Shown here piece after piece: positions 8,195 to 16,482 of a stretch of 64,000 nucleotides of DNA. This stretch comes from Lentibacter sp. XHP0401. GTDB lineage: Bacteria > Pseudomonadota > Alphaproteobacteria > Rhodobacterales > Rhodobacteraceae. The stretch lies in contig NZ_JAOWLC010000006.1 of the NCBI RefSeq assembly GCF_025751535.1, positions 1 through 64,000 on the forward strand. Direction: 5' to 3'. Made by a program: the position numbers and the translations under genes. The notes beneath the pieces are model-generated. The model saw only the letters and a program-made list of their open reading frames with translations. It was not told the origin of the DNA and did not search any database. Position 1 is the stretch's first letter; each line of letters starts with the position of its first letter.

Positions 8195-9146
8195 CCATCC
8201 CTTTGGCATAGGGAAAGGCTTCAAGCGCCGGAGCAATCACCGTCTGCTCCAATATGGGGCGCAGCTTGTCGGCCATGCCGGCGGGCATATCCTGCAAAAT
8301 ACCCTCTCGCGCGGTCAGGCTGATACGCCGCGAGAGCGGCTCGAACGGCAGCGCCATCACATCGATCTTGGGTGCAAAACGGCGCGCCCGCATCAGCGCC
8401 AGCGGCGTGAGGATGGTCCAGCCCGCCCCCTGACCGACAAGCGCCAGAATGGCATGGTAGCTATCCAGCTCGAAGCGGTGCGAAAGCCGCAGGTTCTGGC
8501 GCGACAAATGACTGGCAATCAACCGCCCCATATGATGCCGCGATGTATACTGGATAAGCGGCATCCGCTTTAACTGGCGCAGCACATCCCCTTTGCGGTC
8601 CACCGCCCCCTTGGGCGCGGCCACCACAAAACCGTCCTCGAGCAACGGATGCACTTCCATCCCGCTCAGCGCCTCGCCCATCTCAGCGGCAACGATCACA
8701 TCCAAAGCACGTGCATCAAGCTGGTCATGAAGAAAATGGCTCGCGCCCGTCTCAAGCAAGAACTGACAGGTCTTAAGCTCGTCCGCCATACGGGTAAGAA
8801 GTTGTGGCGTCACATCAAGTTCGAAGTCTTCGATCATACCCATCCGCAGCCGTGTCAGCGCCCGCAGATCGCTCATCGCAAGTTCCGCACGCGCCTGCTC
8901 GGCCTCGTTCATGATATTCTGCGCGCGGCGCCGAAAAATCTCACCCGCAGGGGTGAGCAAAACAGGCCGCGCATTGCGCAGAAGCAATGTCACCCCCATC
9001 GCGCCCTCAAGGTTGGTGAGTTGCTGGCTCACAGCCGAAGGGCTCGCCCCCAAACGGCGTGCCGCCGCGGTGATCGAGCGCTCCTCGGCCGTGGCAATAA
9101 ACACCTCGACTCCCCAAAGCGTAATGCGGCCCGCACTGTCGGCCAT
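8181..9146 (-). CDS. LysR family transcriptional regulator
   Basis: 321 residues. The N-terminal winged helix is typical (SITAAARRLGASPSAVSQQLTNLE, about residues 24-47), followed by a periplasmic-binding-like effector domain (about 95-300). It starts only 6 bases after the phaR stop on the same strand, so it may be read from the phaR transcript. Its target is not obvious; both the convergent DegT aminotransferase and the PHA genes are candidates. Confidence 0.88.
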   Translation of the reverse strand: MADSAGRITLWGVEVFIATAEERSITAAARRLGASPSAVSQQLTNLEGAMGVTLLLRNARPVLLTPAGEIFRRRAQNIMNEAEQARAELAMSDLRALTRLRMGMIEDFELDVTPQLLTRMADELKTCQFLLETGASHFLHDQLDARALDVIVAAEMGEALSGMEVHPLLEDGFVVAAPKGAVDRKGDVLRQLKRMPLIQYTSRHHMGRLIASHLSRQNLRLSHRFELDSYHAILALVGQGAGWTILTPLALMRARRFAPKIDVMALPFEPLSRRISLTAREGILQDMPAGMADKLRPILEQTVIAPALEAFPYAKGMVSLL

Positions 9147-9152
9147 AGCGTG

Positions 9153-9722
9153 TTACTTGCCCATCTTTGAAAGTTTTGCCTGAAGCGCGGCCAGCTCGGC
9201 CTTGATATCATCAAGGTCTTCACCGCTGTCATCCTCCTGCTCCGGCTCTTCCGCCACAGGACCTGTGCTGCCAAAGCCGCCCGACATTCCGCCTGTCATC
9301 GCTTTCAGGAAAGCTTCCTGCTGCGCCTTCATTGCCTCAAACCCGGGCATCTGGCCCAGCGGACCAAGGCTGCCGCCCATATTCTTCATCATCTTATCCT
9401 GCCCCTCGCGGAGCATATCAAAGCTGGCTTGCAAAAATTCGGGCATCATCTGTGTCGCCTGGTTGGTGTAGCTGCGCACAATGTCATTGAGCACAGAAAC
9501 CGGCAACATATTCTCGCCACGGCTCTCGTGGTCGGCAATGATCTGAAGGAGATACTGGCGCGTCAGGTCATCACCTGACTTCAGATCGACAATCTGCACC
9601 TCGCGCCCGTCCCGGATAAACGCTGCAATATCATCAAGCGTCACATAGTCGGATGTTTCAGTGTTATAAAGTCTGCGGCTTGCATACCGCTTGATCAGTA
9701 AGGGTTTGTTCGCCTCGTTCAC
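9153..9722 (-). CDS. phaR: Polyhydroxyalkanoate synthesis regulator PhaR
   Basis: 189 residues from a GTG start at 9722, chosen because GGGAGGA lies 7 bases upstream; the longer in-frame extension to 9812 runs through the phaP terminator. The N-terminal PHB/PHA DNA-binding domain is clear (KRYASRRLYNTETSDYVTLDD, YLLQIIADHE), followed by the PHB accumulation domain (SFDMLREGQDKMMKN). The C-terminus is acidic with a short coiled coil. PhaR represses phasin genes and is released by binding nascent PHA granules. A CTGC-N3-GCAG palindrome sits 27 bases upstream of the start, suggesting autorepression. Confidence 0.94.
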   Translation of the reverse strand: MNEANKPLLIKRYASRRLYNTETSDYVTLDDIAAFIRDGREVQIVDLKSGDDLTRQYLLQIIADHESRGENMLPVSVLNDIVRSYTNQATQMMPEFLQASFDMLREGQDKMMKNMGGSLGPLGQMPGFEAMKAQQEAFLKAMTGGMSGGFGSTGPVAEEPEQEDDSGEDLDDIKAELAALQAKLSKMGK

Positions 9723-9748
9723 GCCTTGATCCTCCCAAATGAGCCGCG

Positions 9749-9759
9749 CTGCAGTGCAG
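9749..9759. promoter_or_regulatory. Candidate PhaR operator upstream of phaR
   Basis: CTGC-AGT-GCAG, a perfect palindrome of the CTGC-N3-GCAG form reported for PhaR in Rhodobacter. It lies between the phaP terminator and the phaR start, the position expected for autoregulation. Confidence 0.65.
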
Positions 9760-9774
9760 CTTAGGCGAGTGCTG

Positions 9775-9811
9775 AACAAAAAGAAAGAGCGGGCCGCAAT
9801 GGACCCGCTCA
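9775..9811 (-). terminator. Rho-independent terminator of phaP
   Basis: Read on the minus strand, GAGCGGG (9804-9810) pairs with CCCGCTC (9787-9793) and is followed by a T-rich run (TTTCTTTTT). It lies 56 bases beyond the phaP stop and separates phaP from phaR. Confidence 0.8.
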
Positions 9812-9865
9812 AGAGTTGAGCGCAACGAGAATGGGAGGAGACTGTCGCGCTCGATCTGTGTCAGC

Positions 9866-10315
9866 TTACTTCGCTGGTGCAGTCGCTTTTTTCGCAGCAG
9901 CTGTCATGTCTTCAGTCGCTTTTTTCACGGCTGTTGACGCTTCTTCCGAAGCTGATTTGCCGGCTGCCATCATGAGCTCAACTGTTTCGAGTTGAACTTT
10001 TTTCGCGACTTCTGCGAAGGCTGCGAGGTTTTCTGATGCAACTTCAGCTTGAGCTGAGGCGAAATCTGTAATCGCTTTTGCGTAATCGGCAGGCTCGGCT
10101 TTGGCCTTTGACATGTCGCCAAGTTTGGCAAGTGTCTCAGAAGTCCATTTTGTCGAGATCGCGGCTGATTTTTCAGCTGCGTCAAGTGCCAGTGAAGAGA
10201 ACTTTTCGCCAAGCTCGGCTTGGTTTTTGAAAGAGCCTTCGAAAGCTTTTGTGTCTACCGGAAATGCGCCCATCATGTCTTTGAGTGTCGCTGTGAAATC
10301 TTGTGCTTTAGCCAT
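9866..10315 (-). CDS. phaP: Phasin (PHA granule-associated protein)
   Basis: 149 residues from ATG 10315 with AAAGGA as RBS. A small, Ala/Lys-rich, helical protein of the Phasin_2 type: amphipathic helices through the middle and a C-terminal KKATEDMTAAAKKATAPAK tail. Phasins coat PHB granules in the cytoplasm. It sits between phaR and phaC, with a strong terminator behind it and three CTGC/GCAG palindromes in its 5' region. Family expectation is strong induction during PHB accumulation. Confidence 0.88.
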   Translation of the reverse strand: MAKAQDFTATLKDMMGAFPVDTKAFEGSFKNQAELGEKFSSLALDAAEKSAAISTKWTSETLAKLGDMSKAKAEPADYAKAITDFASAQAEVASENLAAFAEVAKKVQLETVELMMAAGKSASEEASTAVKKATEDMTAAAKKATAPAK

Positions 10316-10390
10316 TGTATAGGTCCTTTGAGTTGGGTGGCCTATCAAGCAGAAAGGCCTAAGTTGTTTTCGCGTCTGACAGATATATAC

Positions 10391-10407
10391 ATGCCGCAAC
10401 GCAGCAT
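10391..10407. promoter_or_regulatory. Imperfect PhaR operator, phaP-proximal
   Basis: ATGCCGC-AAC-GCAGCAT matches the extended palindrome with one mismatch (CCGC in place of CTGC). It is the closest of three sites to phaP, about 77 bases before its start. Confidence 0.45.
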
Positions 10408-10420
10408 TTCAAGTCTTTTT

Positions 10421-10431
10421 CTGCATTGCAG
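10421..10431. promoter_or_regulatory. PhaR operator, middle site
   Basis: CTGC-ATT-GCAG, a perfect CTGC-N3-GCAG palindrome about 106 bases upstream of phaP. Confidence 0.65.
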
Positions 10432-10481
10432 CAAAAAAGCTTACCTAAGGTCGAACCCTTGTTTCAAAGGGCATCAACGAA

Positions 10482-10498
10482 ATGCTGCATCGCAGCAT
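10482..10498. promoter_or_regulatory. PhaR operator, distal extended palindrome
   Basis: ATGCTGC-ATC-GCAGCAT has perfect 7-base arms with the CTGC-N3-GCAG core at 10485-10495. It lies between the phaC stop and the phaP promoter region. Confidence 0.65.
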
Positions 10499-10530
10499 AT
10501 CTCCCAAAGACTGAAAACAGCTTACCCGAC

Positions 10531-12324
10531 TCAGACCTCGGGTTTCAAAACAACATAGGTCCCGGGTGCGTCGCACAAAGGCTCATAACCCTTCCCGCCC
10601 ACATCCCGCGCCGCAATCATCTGACCCGAGCGTTTGCTCAGCCAGCTTTCCCAACGTGGCCACCATGACCCCTCATGGAAATGCGCGCCCTCCCACCAGT
10701 CGGCCGCCGTTTCCGGCAAGTCTTCGTTGGTGTAATGGCCGTATTTCTTCTTGCTCGGCGGATTGACCACCCCCGCAATATGCCCCGACTGGCTCACCAC
10801 AAAGGTCTTGTTCTTCGCCCCCGTCATACCGAAGCCACGGTAACAGTCGCGCCATGCAGCGATATGGTCGGTCTCGCAGGTCACCGCAAAAAGCGGAATC
10901 TCGACATCGCTCACATGCAGCCGCTCTCCCAAAAGCTCATAGCCATCACTCACAAAGGCGTTCTTCTGGCAAAGCCCGCGCAGATACTCCATAACCATCG
11001 TCCCAGGCAAATTGGTCGCATCGCCGTTCCAATAGAGCAAATCAAATGCGGGCGGCGTCTCGCCCATCATATAAGATTTGATGGCAGGCCCGTAGACCAG
11101 ATCATTGGAGCGCAAAAAACTCATGGTGCGCGACATAATAACCGAGCGCAGCACACCGTAGTTGCCGACTTCTTCCTCGATTCCATCGACAAAATCATCC
11201 TGTAAGAAGGGCGTAAACTCCCCCTGCTCGCCAAAATCGGTCAGCGCTGTGAAGAATGTCGCGGATTTCACCGATTTATCGCCCTTGGCCTTCATATATG
11301 CGAGCGTCAGGTGCAGGGTTGTGCCCGCAATACAGTATCCCACCGTATTCACCTGCTTTTCCCCGGTAATCTCCTTCACCACGCCAATCGCTTCAAGAAA
11401 GCCGTTCTCTATATAGTCCGCCATGCCCCAGTTGCCCTGCTCGCGGCCCGGATTGCGCCAGCTGACCACAAACAAGGTATAGCCCTGCTCGGTGATCCAT
11501 TTGATCAGGCTGTTCTGTTCCTTAAGGTCAAGGATGTAGAATTTATTGATCCACGGAGGAAAGATAATCAGCGGTGTCTTGTGCACCTCCTCGGTGCGCG
11601 CCTTATACTGGATCAGTTCCAGCATTTCGTTACGAAACACCACACTTCCCTCGCTTGTCGCGACATTGCGGCCAAGCTCGAAGGCGGTCTCGTCACACAG
11701 CTTCACCAAAAGCTCGCCGTCATTGGCCTCCATATCGGCCACAAGGTTTTCAAGCCCGCGCACAAGGCTCTCGCCCTCTGTCTGCACCGCCCGTTCAAGC
11801 GCATCGGGGTTCGTGCTCAGAAAATTCGTGGGCGCAAGCATCGCAATAATCTGCTCAGAAAAATACCCGAGCCGCCGTTTGTCTGTTTCGCTCAGGTCAT
11901 CCACATTCGCGACAGCGTCACGGATGGCATCGGAATTGATCAGATACTGTTGCTTCACAAAGTTGAAATAAGGGTGGCTCTGCCAAAGCGGATTGCTAAA
12001 GCGCTTGTCACTCTCCGTGCGGTCTTCGGGCGCCTTGAGCCCCTCTTTCATGAAAGCTTCCTGAGCTTCCATGAAATGCTGCACAGATTTCCCCCAATAC
12101 TCGAACTGCTTCTCATATATGCGTTGGGGGTTTTCCATCATCTCGGCCCAATAGTTCACCGCAACCTGCGTCATCAACTCGGGGCCAGGGCCGTTCAGCG
12201 TCGGGTTCACGGGTTTCCGCGCGCCGATTACCCGCATCAAACGCTCGGTAAGCTCTTCAACCCGTTTCAAATTTGCTTGCATTTTGTCAAGATTTTCACC
12301 CGAGACATCTTCTTTTGTTGTCAT
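10531..12324 (-). CDS. phaC: Class I poly(3-hydroxyalkanoate) synthase
   Basis: 597 residues. The lipase-like box GYCIAG contains the catalytic Cys331; the aspartate in CETDHIAAW and the histidine in SQSGHIAGV complete the triad. The N-terminal PhaC_N domain (about 80-250) and the length fit class I enzymes, which polymerise (R)-3-hydroxybutyryl-CoA on the granule surface without a PhaE subunit. Transcribed divergently from phaZ over a 112-base region with a PhaR-type palindrome 26 bases before the phaC start. No phaA or phaB is in the window. Confidence 0.96.
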   Translation of the reverse strand: MTTKEDVSGENLDKMQANLKRVEELTERLMRVIGARKPVNPTLNGPGPELMTQVAVNYWAEMMENPQRIYEKQFEYWGKSVQHFMEAQEAFMKEGLKAPEDRTESDKRFSNPLWQSHPYFNFVKQQYLINSDAIRDAVANVDDLSETDKRRLGYFSEQIIAMLAPTNFLSTNPDALERAVQTEGESLVRGLENLVADMEANDGELLVKLCDETAFELGRNVATSEGSVVFRNEMLELIQYKARTEEVHKTPLIIFPPWINKFYILDLKEQNSLIKWITEQGYTLFVVSWRNPGREQGNWGMADYIENGFLEAIGVVKEITGEKQVNTVGYCIAGTTLHLTLAYMKAKGDKSVKSATFFTALTDFGEQGEFTPFLQDDFVDGIEEEVGNYGVLRSVIMSRTMSFLRSNDLVYGPAIKSYMMGETPPAFDLLYWNGDATNLPGTMVMEYLRGLCQKNAFVSDGYELLGERLHVSDVEIPLFAVTCETDHIAAWRDCYRGFGMTGAKNKTFVVSQSGHIAGVVNPPSKKKYGHYTNEDLPETAADWWEGAHFHEGSWWPRWESWLSKRSGQMIAARDVGGKGYEPLCDAPGTYVVLKPEV

Positions 12325-12349
12325 CTTAACAAAATTCCCCTATCTTTTT

Positions 12350-12360
12350 CTGCAACGCAG
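12350..12360. promoter_or_regulatory. PhaR operator in the phaC-phaZ divergent promoter
   Basis: CTGC-AAC-GCAG, a perfect palindrome 26 bases upstream of phaC and 77 bases upstream of phaZ. It could control either promoter or both. Confidence 0.6.
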
Positions 12361-12436
12361 CATAGTCTTTATGCCAGCACAGTAACATTACTAAGGTAGC
12401 CTTTCAGGTCACCCAACTCAAAACAAGGACGTCCAA

Positions 12437-13726
12437 ATGCGCTTTATGGCCAGCTACGACTTCATGGAATCGTTTCGCAATGCCAATCAATGGTTCGGCG
12501 CAACCGCCCAGTCCTTTGCATCCTACCCCGCTTTTGCTCTGGCTCCAAACCCTGCTTTTCAATGGATCGCAGCTTGGGGCGAAGTCACCGAGCGCAGCTT
12601 CGAGCGCATGGTCGCCAAGCCCGACTGGGGCATCGACACATTCACCTGCGAAGATGGCAAAGATCACCTCGTCAAAGTTGAAAAAGTCGTTGAGCGCCCC
12701 TTTGGAGATCTGATCCACTTCAATGTCACAGGCCGCGAGAAAGCGCCGCGCAAGGTGCTTATCGTCGCGCCCATGTCGGGCCACTACGCAACGCTTCTGC
12801 GCTCCACCGTCAAAAGCCTCATCCGTGACTGTGAAGTCTATATCACCGACTGGCACAATGCCCGCGATATCCCCGTCTCCGAAGGCAAGTTCGATATCGA
12901 GGACTACACTCTTTACCTCGTTGATTTCATGCGCGAGCTCGGCCCCGACACCCATGTCATCGCCGTGTGCCAGCCCGTGCCCCTCACGCTGGCCGCCACA
13001 GCCTATCTCGCCGAGATCGAGCCCGATGCACAGCCCCGTTCGCTCACGCTCATCGGCGGCCCGGTTGACCCTGACGCAACGCCTACCGAAGTCACCGATT
13101 TCGGCCGCCGCGTCACCATGGGCCAGCTTGAAGAAAGCATGATCCAGCGGGTCGGCTTCAAATATGCCGGCGCTGGCCGCAAGGTCTATCCGGGCCTGTT
13201 GCAGCTTTCTTCCTTCATCTCGATGAATGCCGAGAAACACGCCAAAGCCTTCACAGATCAAATCTCCCGTGTCGCCAAAGAAAAGGCAGGAGATCACGAC
13301 AAGCACAATAAATTCTACGATGAATACCTCGCCGTTATGGATATGACCGCAGAGTTTTATCTCTCCACGGTGCACCGCATCTTCAAAGAGCGCGAAATAG
13401 CGAAAAACGAGTTTATCGTTGCAGGCCACAAGGTCGATATCGGCAAGATCACAACAGTTGCCGTCAAAACTGTCGAAGGCGAAAAAGACGATATCTCCGC
13501 CCCCGGCCAGTGTATCGCCGCGCTTGCCCTCTGCACGGGCCTGCCCGACAGCAAAAAAGCCTCACACGTTGAGCCGGGCGCTGGCCACTACGGCATCTTC
13601 GCAGGCAAAAGCTGGCGCAACAATATCCGCCCGCTTGTGCTCGACTTTATAGATGCAAACTCCGAAGCACCTGCGAAAGCTGCCAAAAAAGCCGGTAATA
13701 AGCCCGCCAACACAAACGCGGCCTAA
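12437..13726 (+). CDS. phaZ: Intracellular PHA depolymerase
   Basis: 429 residues from ATG 12437 with AAGGACG upstream. An alpha/beta hydrolase in which the nucleophile is Cys178 in VCQPVPLTLAA, the arrangement of intracellular PhaZ enzymes that act on native PHB granules; no signal peptide. A C-terminal Ala/Lys-rich tail follows the ...EPGAGHYGIF... histidine region. It mobilises stored PHB and is paired head-to-head with phaC, so synthesis and breakdown share a regulatory region. The stop overlaps a small convergent ORF by two bases. Confidence 0.93.
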   Translation: MRFMASYDFMESFRNANQWFGATAQSFASYPAFALAPNPAFQWIAAWGEVTERSFERMVAKPDWGIDTFTCEDGKDHLVKVEKVVERPFGDLIHFNVTGREKAPRKVLIVAPMSGHYATLLRSTVKSLIRDCEVYITDWHNARDIPVSEGKFDIEDYTLYLVDFMRELGPDTHVIAVCQPVPLTLAATAYLAEIEPDAQPRSLTLIGGPVDPDATPTEVTDFGRRVTMGQLEESMIQRVGFKYAGAGRKVYPGLLQLSSFISMNAEKHAKAFTDQISRVAKEKAGDHDKHNKFYDEYLAVMDMTAEFYLSTVHRIFKEREIAKNEFIVAGHKVDIGKITTVAVKTVEGEKDDISAPGQCIAALALCTGLPDSKKASHVEPGAGHYGIFAGKSWRNNIRPLVLDFIDANSEAPAKAAKKAGNKPANTNAA

Positions 13727-13860
13727 AGCAGAAGCCAGTCCAGAAGGCTTAAAACCGCACCGACAGGCAGCGCTATGGCCAAAGCCAGCAGCGCTGCCCC
13801 CAACGGCGTAAGCCTTGGCGCAGGCAGGCTTTGCCCAAAAACGGTTTTTTCTGTCTTCAT
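13723..13860 (-). CDS. 45-residue putative single-pass membrane micro-protein
   Basis: An ORF below the usual length cutoff: ATG 13858-13860, stop TAG 13723-13725, overlapping the phaZ stop tail to tail. The N-terminus is polar (MKTEKTVFGQSLPAPR). A hydrophobic helix of about 25 residues follows (LGAALLALAIALPVGAVLSL), then DWLLL at the end. The hydrophobic segment matches one membrane helix. The RBS is weak. No family recognised; being real rests on its fit to the 181-base gap and its membrane-helix composition. Confidence 0.5.
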   Translation of the reverse strand: MKTEKTVFGQSLPAPRLTPLGAALLALAIALPVGAVLSLLDWLLL

Positions 13861-13907
13861 AAGGCCCAGTTAACCACGAATTAGGTTTCTTTTGGCTTAA
13901 CAAAGCC

Positions 13908-14708
13908 ATGGATCATGCCCTCCAACAATCCGATCTGTTCAATGGCGCGCTCACCCGCTTGGGGTGCGCACCTAAGCGGGTGTTGTTGCCAAGCGGCCCC
14001 GCCTATGTGCTGCGTCGCTTTGGCCTCTCGTTGGCAACCCGCCCGCAGGATTGCCCCGCAGCCTATGAGGCTCTCGCCAAAAACCGCATCCGCCTTCTCA
14101 ATACCGAAAGCGAAAGCCCCGCCTTGCGCGCCCATGGTTACCGTCAGATCGTGCAAGCCCCCCACATTGCCGAGCTGGCGCTCTCTCCGAACACTGCCGC
14201 AATGCGCGCCGCGATGCAGCCGAAATGGCGGCGCAACCTGACGCGGTTTGGGGCTGATCTTCCGCAAAACTGCACCCTCACCCACCGCGCTTTCGAGCCC
14301 GGTAAAGACGTCTGGCTGCTCAAGCTTGAAGCGGTACAAGCCCGCACCCGCCGCTATCGTGGTTATCCGGCGGCCCTCACACTGGCCATGTCCGAAACTT
14401 CGCCAACGGCGCTACGGCTTTTCACCCTCAGCCAGGCAGGCACACCCTGCGCCGCCATGCTCTTTGCCCATCACGGCAATCGCGCCACATATCACATCGG
14501 TTGGTCCGGCCCCGCAGGCCGCAACCTCGGGGCGCACTGGCTGCTCCTCTGGAAAGCCATGCAAGAGCTGCCCGCCCGCCGCATCACCAGTATCGAACTC
14601 GGGCTGATTGATAGCGAACACGGTGCGCCGCTCGCCCGCTTCAAGCTTGGCTCAGGCGCAAACACCCGTCGCCTGGGCGGCACATGGGCGCGTGTTCTCC
14701 GGCCCTGA
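13908..14708 (+). CDS. FemAB/GNAT-like N-acyltransferase
   Basis: 266 residues, soluble. The central part (about 100-230) has features of the GNAT/FemAB acetyltransferase_6 fold: a basic stretch MQPKWRRNLTRF, then SQAGTPCAAMLFAHHGNRATYHIGWSG, and a helix GRNLGAHWLLLWKAMQ. The substrate is unknown. It stands alone, divergent from the micro-protein. Confidence 0.6.
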   Translation: MDHALQQSDLFNGALTRLGCAPKRVLLPSGPAYVLRRFGLSLATRPQDCPAAYEALAKNRIRLLNTESESPALRAHGYRQIVQAPHIAELALSPNTAAMRAAMQPKWRRNLTRFGADLPQNCTLTHRAFEPGKDVWLLKLEAVQARTRRYRGYPAALTLAMSETSPTALRLFTLSQAGTPCAAMLFAHHGNRATYHIGWSGPAGRNLGAHWLLLWKAMQELPARRITSIELGLIDSEHGAPLARFKLGSGANTRRLGGTWARVLRP

Positions 14709-14760
14709 AGCTGTCCATACTGTTATATATACGCGCGGCCCTACAGATTGCCCCACAAGA

Positions 14761-15474
14761 TTAAGAGCGCAAAACATAAGGCTGCTTCAGCCAGTCCGTC
14801 AGCAGCGCATTCACCTGTTCGGGCGCTTCCAGGGTCGGCAAATGCCCTGCCCCTTCCACAATCGCCAGCTTGGCATAAGGGATCAACTCGGCCATGAATT
14901 CATGCCGCTTGCGCGGCGTCAGCCCGTCATATTCTCCGCACATCACAAGCGCGGGCATCTTGGCCTTGCGCAACGCCGCCTGCTGATCGCGCCTACGCTG
15001 CAACGCCTTGATCTGGCGCAAGAATACTTCAGGCCCAAGGCTCTCTGCCATCGCCTGAACTTGCGAAAGCACCTGTATTCTCTGCGGCCCCGGCGCAAGA
15101 AATTCGGGTTTCAAAAAGCCGCGCAACACATCAATCATCCGCCCCGATTTGACTCCGACAATCATCGGCTCATAAGCCGCGGCGCTCTGCGGCGTCTCGG
15201 CCAGCGGGTTGGTGTCCATCAGGCAAAGCCTCGTCACCCGCTCGGGCGCACGCCGCAGAATTTCCATCGCAACGATTCCGCCCATAGACAGCCCCGCCAG
15301 AGCAAATTTCTGAGGTGATTCCAAAAGGATAGACGAAGCGATCTCCTCGATCCGCTCGCCCTCCGCCGTGCAAGCCACCATCACATTTCTGCTACGGCTG
15401 AAGTGCTCGACCTGCGGCCAGAAAAGCCGCGCATCACACATCATACCGGGGATAAACAACAACGGCTCGCGCAT
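14761..15474 (-). CDS. Alpha/beta hydrolase
   Basis: 237 residues. The nucleophile elbow is GLSMGG and the catalytic histidine is in GAGHLPTLEAPE; FIPGMMCDARLF near the N-terminus would form the oxyanion hole. Short, with a minimal lid. The esterase or amidase substrate is not predictable. Followed 197 bases upstream by a second, unrelated-looking alpha/beta hydrolase on the same strand. Confidence 0.85.
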   Translation of the reverse strand: MREPLLFIPGMMCDARLFWPQVEHFSRSRNVMVACTAEGERIEEIASSILLESPQKFALAGLSMGGIVAMEILRRAPERVTRLCLMDTNPLAETPQSAAAYEPMIVGVKSGRMIDVLRGFLKPEFLAPGPQRIQVLSQVQAMAESLGPEVFLRQIKALQRRRDQQAALRKAKMPALVMCGEYDGLTPRKRHEFMAELIPYAKLAIVEGAGHLPTLEAPEQVNALLTDWLKQPYVLRS

Positions 15475-15670
15475 TCGGAGGGCTCCTTCTTGGCGCGCAG
15501 ATTGGCAGACCTGCCGCCAAGGTCAACTGCTCAAATCACATGACAGGGAATTGCGACAAATGATAAGGGCCGCCGCATTAAGCGCCCCTCAAGGTTTTCT
15601 CGCCAGAGTTTATCCACAGCTTTTACACATCAGCTTTACAGCGCAACTCTCTGGCGCAGATTAAAAACTC

Positions 15671-16420
15671 TCAAGTCTTGGCACAGGACATTACATCTGC
15701 CACCGCCGCCTCGATCAGTGCCAGACAGCGCTCGTCCGAGAAGCGGTGGTCCGCATCCTTCACCAGCGTCAGCCGCATGTCAGGCCCCTCCGCGTGCTCC
15801 AGAAGCTGCACCGCCGTCGCCACACTCACCGCCGTATCCGCCGTTCCCTGCAAGAACCGCACGGGGAAAGGCAGTTCAAGTTTATCACGCAAAACCAACC
15901 GCTTGCGCCCGTCTTCGATCATCCGTTTGGTGATGATGTAGGGCTCCATATAGTCCGACGGCAGCGACACATGGCCCACGGCCTCAAGCTCTGTTTTCTG
16001 CGCATCCGTAAAGCTCGCCCAATAGCCATCTTCGGTAAAATCAGGCGCCGCCGCAATCGTAACCATCCCCATAATCCGCTCCGGCATCGCACGCGCCAGC
16101 AAAAGCGCCTGCCATCCCCCCATAGAGGAGCCGACAATCAGCAAGGGGCCGTCCGTGACGGCGTTCAGAATGGCCAGCGTATCTTCATGCCAGTCCCCGA
16201 TCGAGCCGTCTTCAAAGCGGCCCGAGCTTTCGCCATGACCCGAATAGTCAAACCGTAAAAACGCATAGCCACGCGCTTGTGCCCAAGCTTCAAGATGCAC
16301 AGCCTTCGTGCCTTCCATGTCCGATTTCAGCCCGCCACAAAACACAATGCAAGGCCCCGCGCCGTCACTCTTGTGATAGGCCAGTTTGCGCCCTTGCTCG
16401 GCTTGGTAAAATTGTGCCAT
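15671..16420 (-). CDS. Alpha/beta hydrolase (serine aminopeptidase S33-like)
   Basis: 249 residues from ATG 16420 (an upstream in-frame start at 16447 is less likely). Motifs: FCGGLKSDMEGTK (oxyanion loop), VGSSMGGW (nucleophile Ser), GTADTAVSV (acid) and DADHRFSD (His). The pattern resembles small cytosolic hydrolases of the palmitoyl-thioesterase ABHD10-like group. The MFS gene ends 62 bases upstream on the same strand, so the pair may be cotranscribed. Confidence 0.83.
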   Translation of the reverse strand: MAQFYQAEQGRKLAYHKSDGAGPCIVFCGGLKSDMEGTKAVHLEAWAQARGYAFLRFDYSGHGESSGRFEDGSIGDWHEDTLAILNAVTDGPLLIVGSSMGGWQALLLARAMPERIMGMVTIAAAPDFTEDGYWASFTDAQKTELEAVGHVSLPSDYMEPYIITKRMIEDGRKRLVLRDKLELPFPVRFLQGTADTAVSVATAVQLLEHAEGPDMRLTLVKDADHRFSDERCLALIEAAVADVMSCAKT

Positions 16421-16482
16421 TCGTTCGCTCTCTTCGCTTGTTTGCACTCATTTTGCCGTGCGCGCGCCGCAGGTGCAATGGC

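Noticed and set aside
11311-12399. 362-codon plus-strand open frame opposite phaC
   Set aside because: Antisense to a synthase with complete catalytic motifs; composition typical of a shadow frame.
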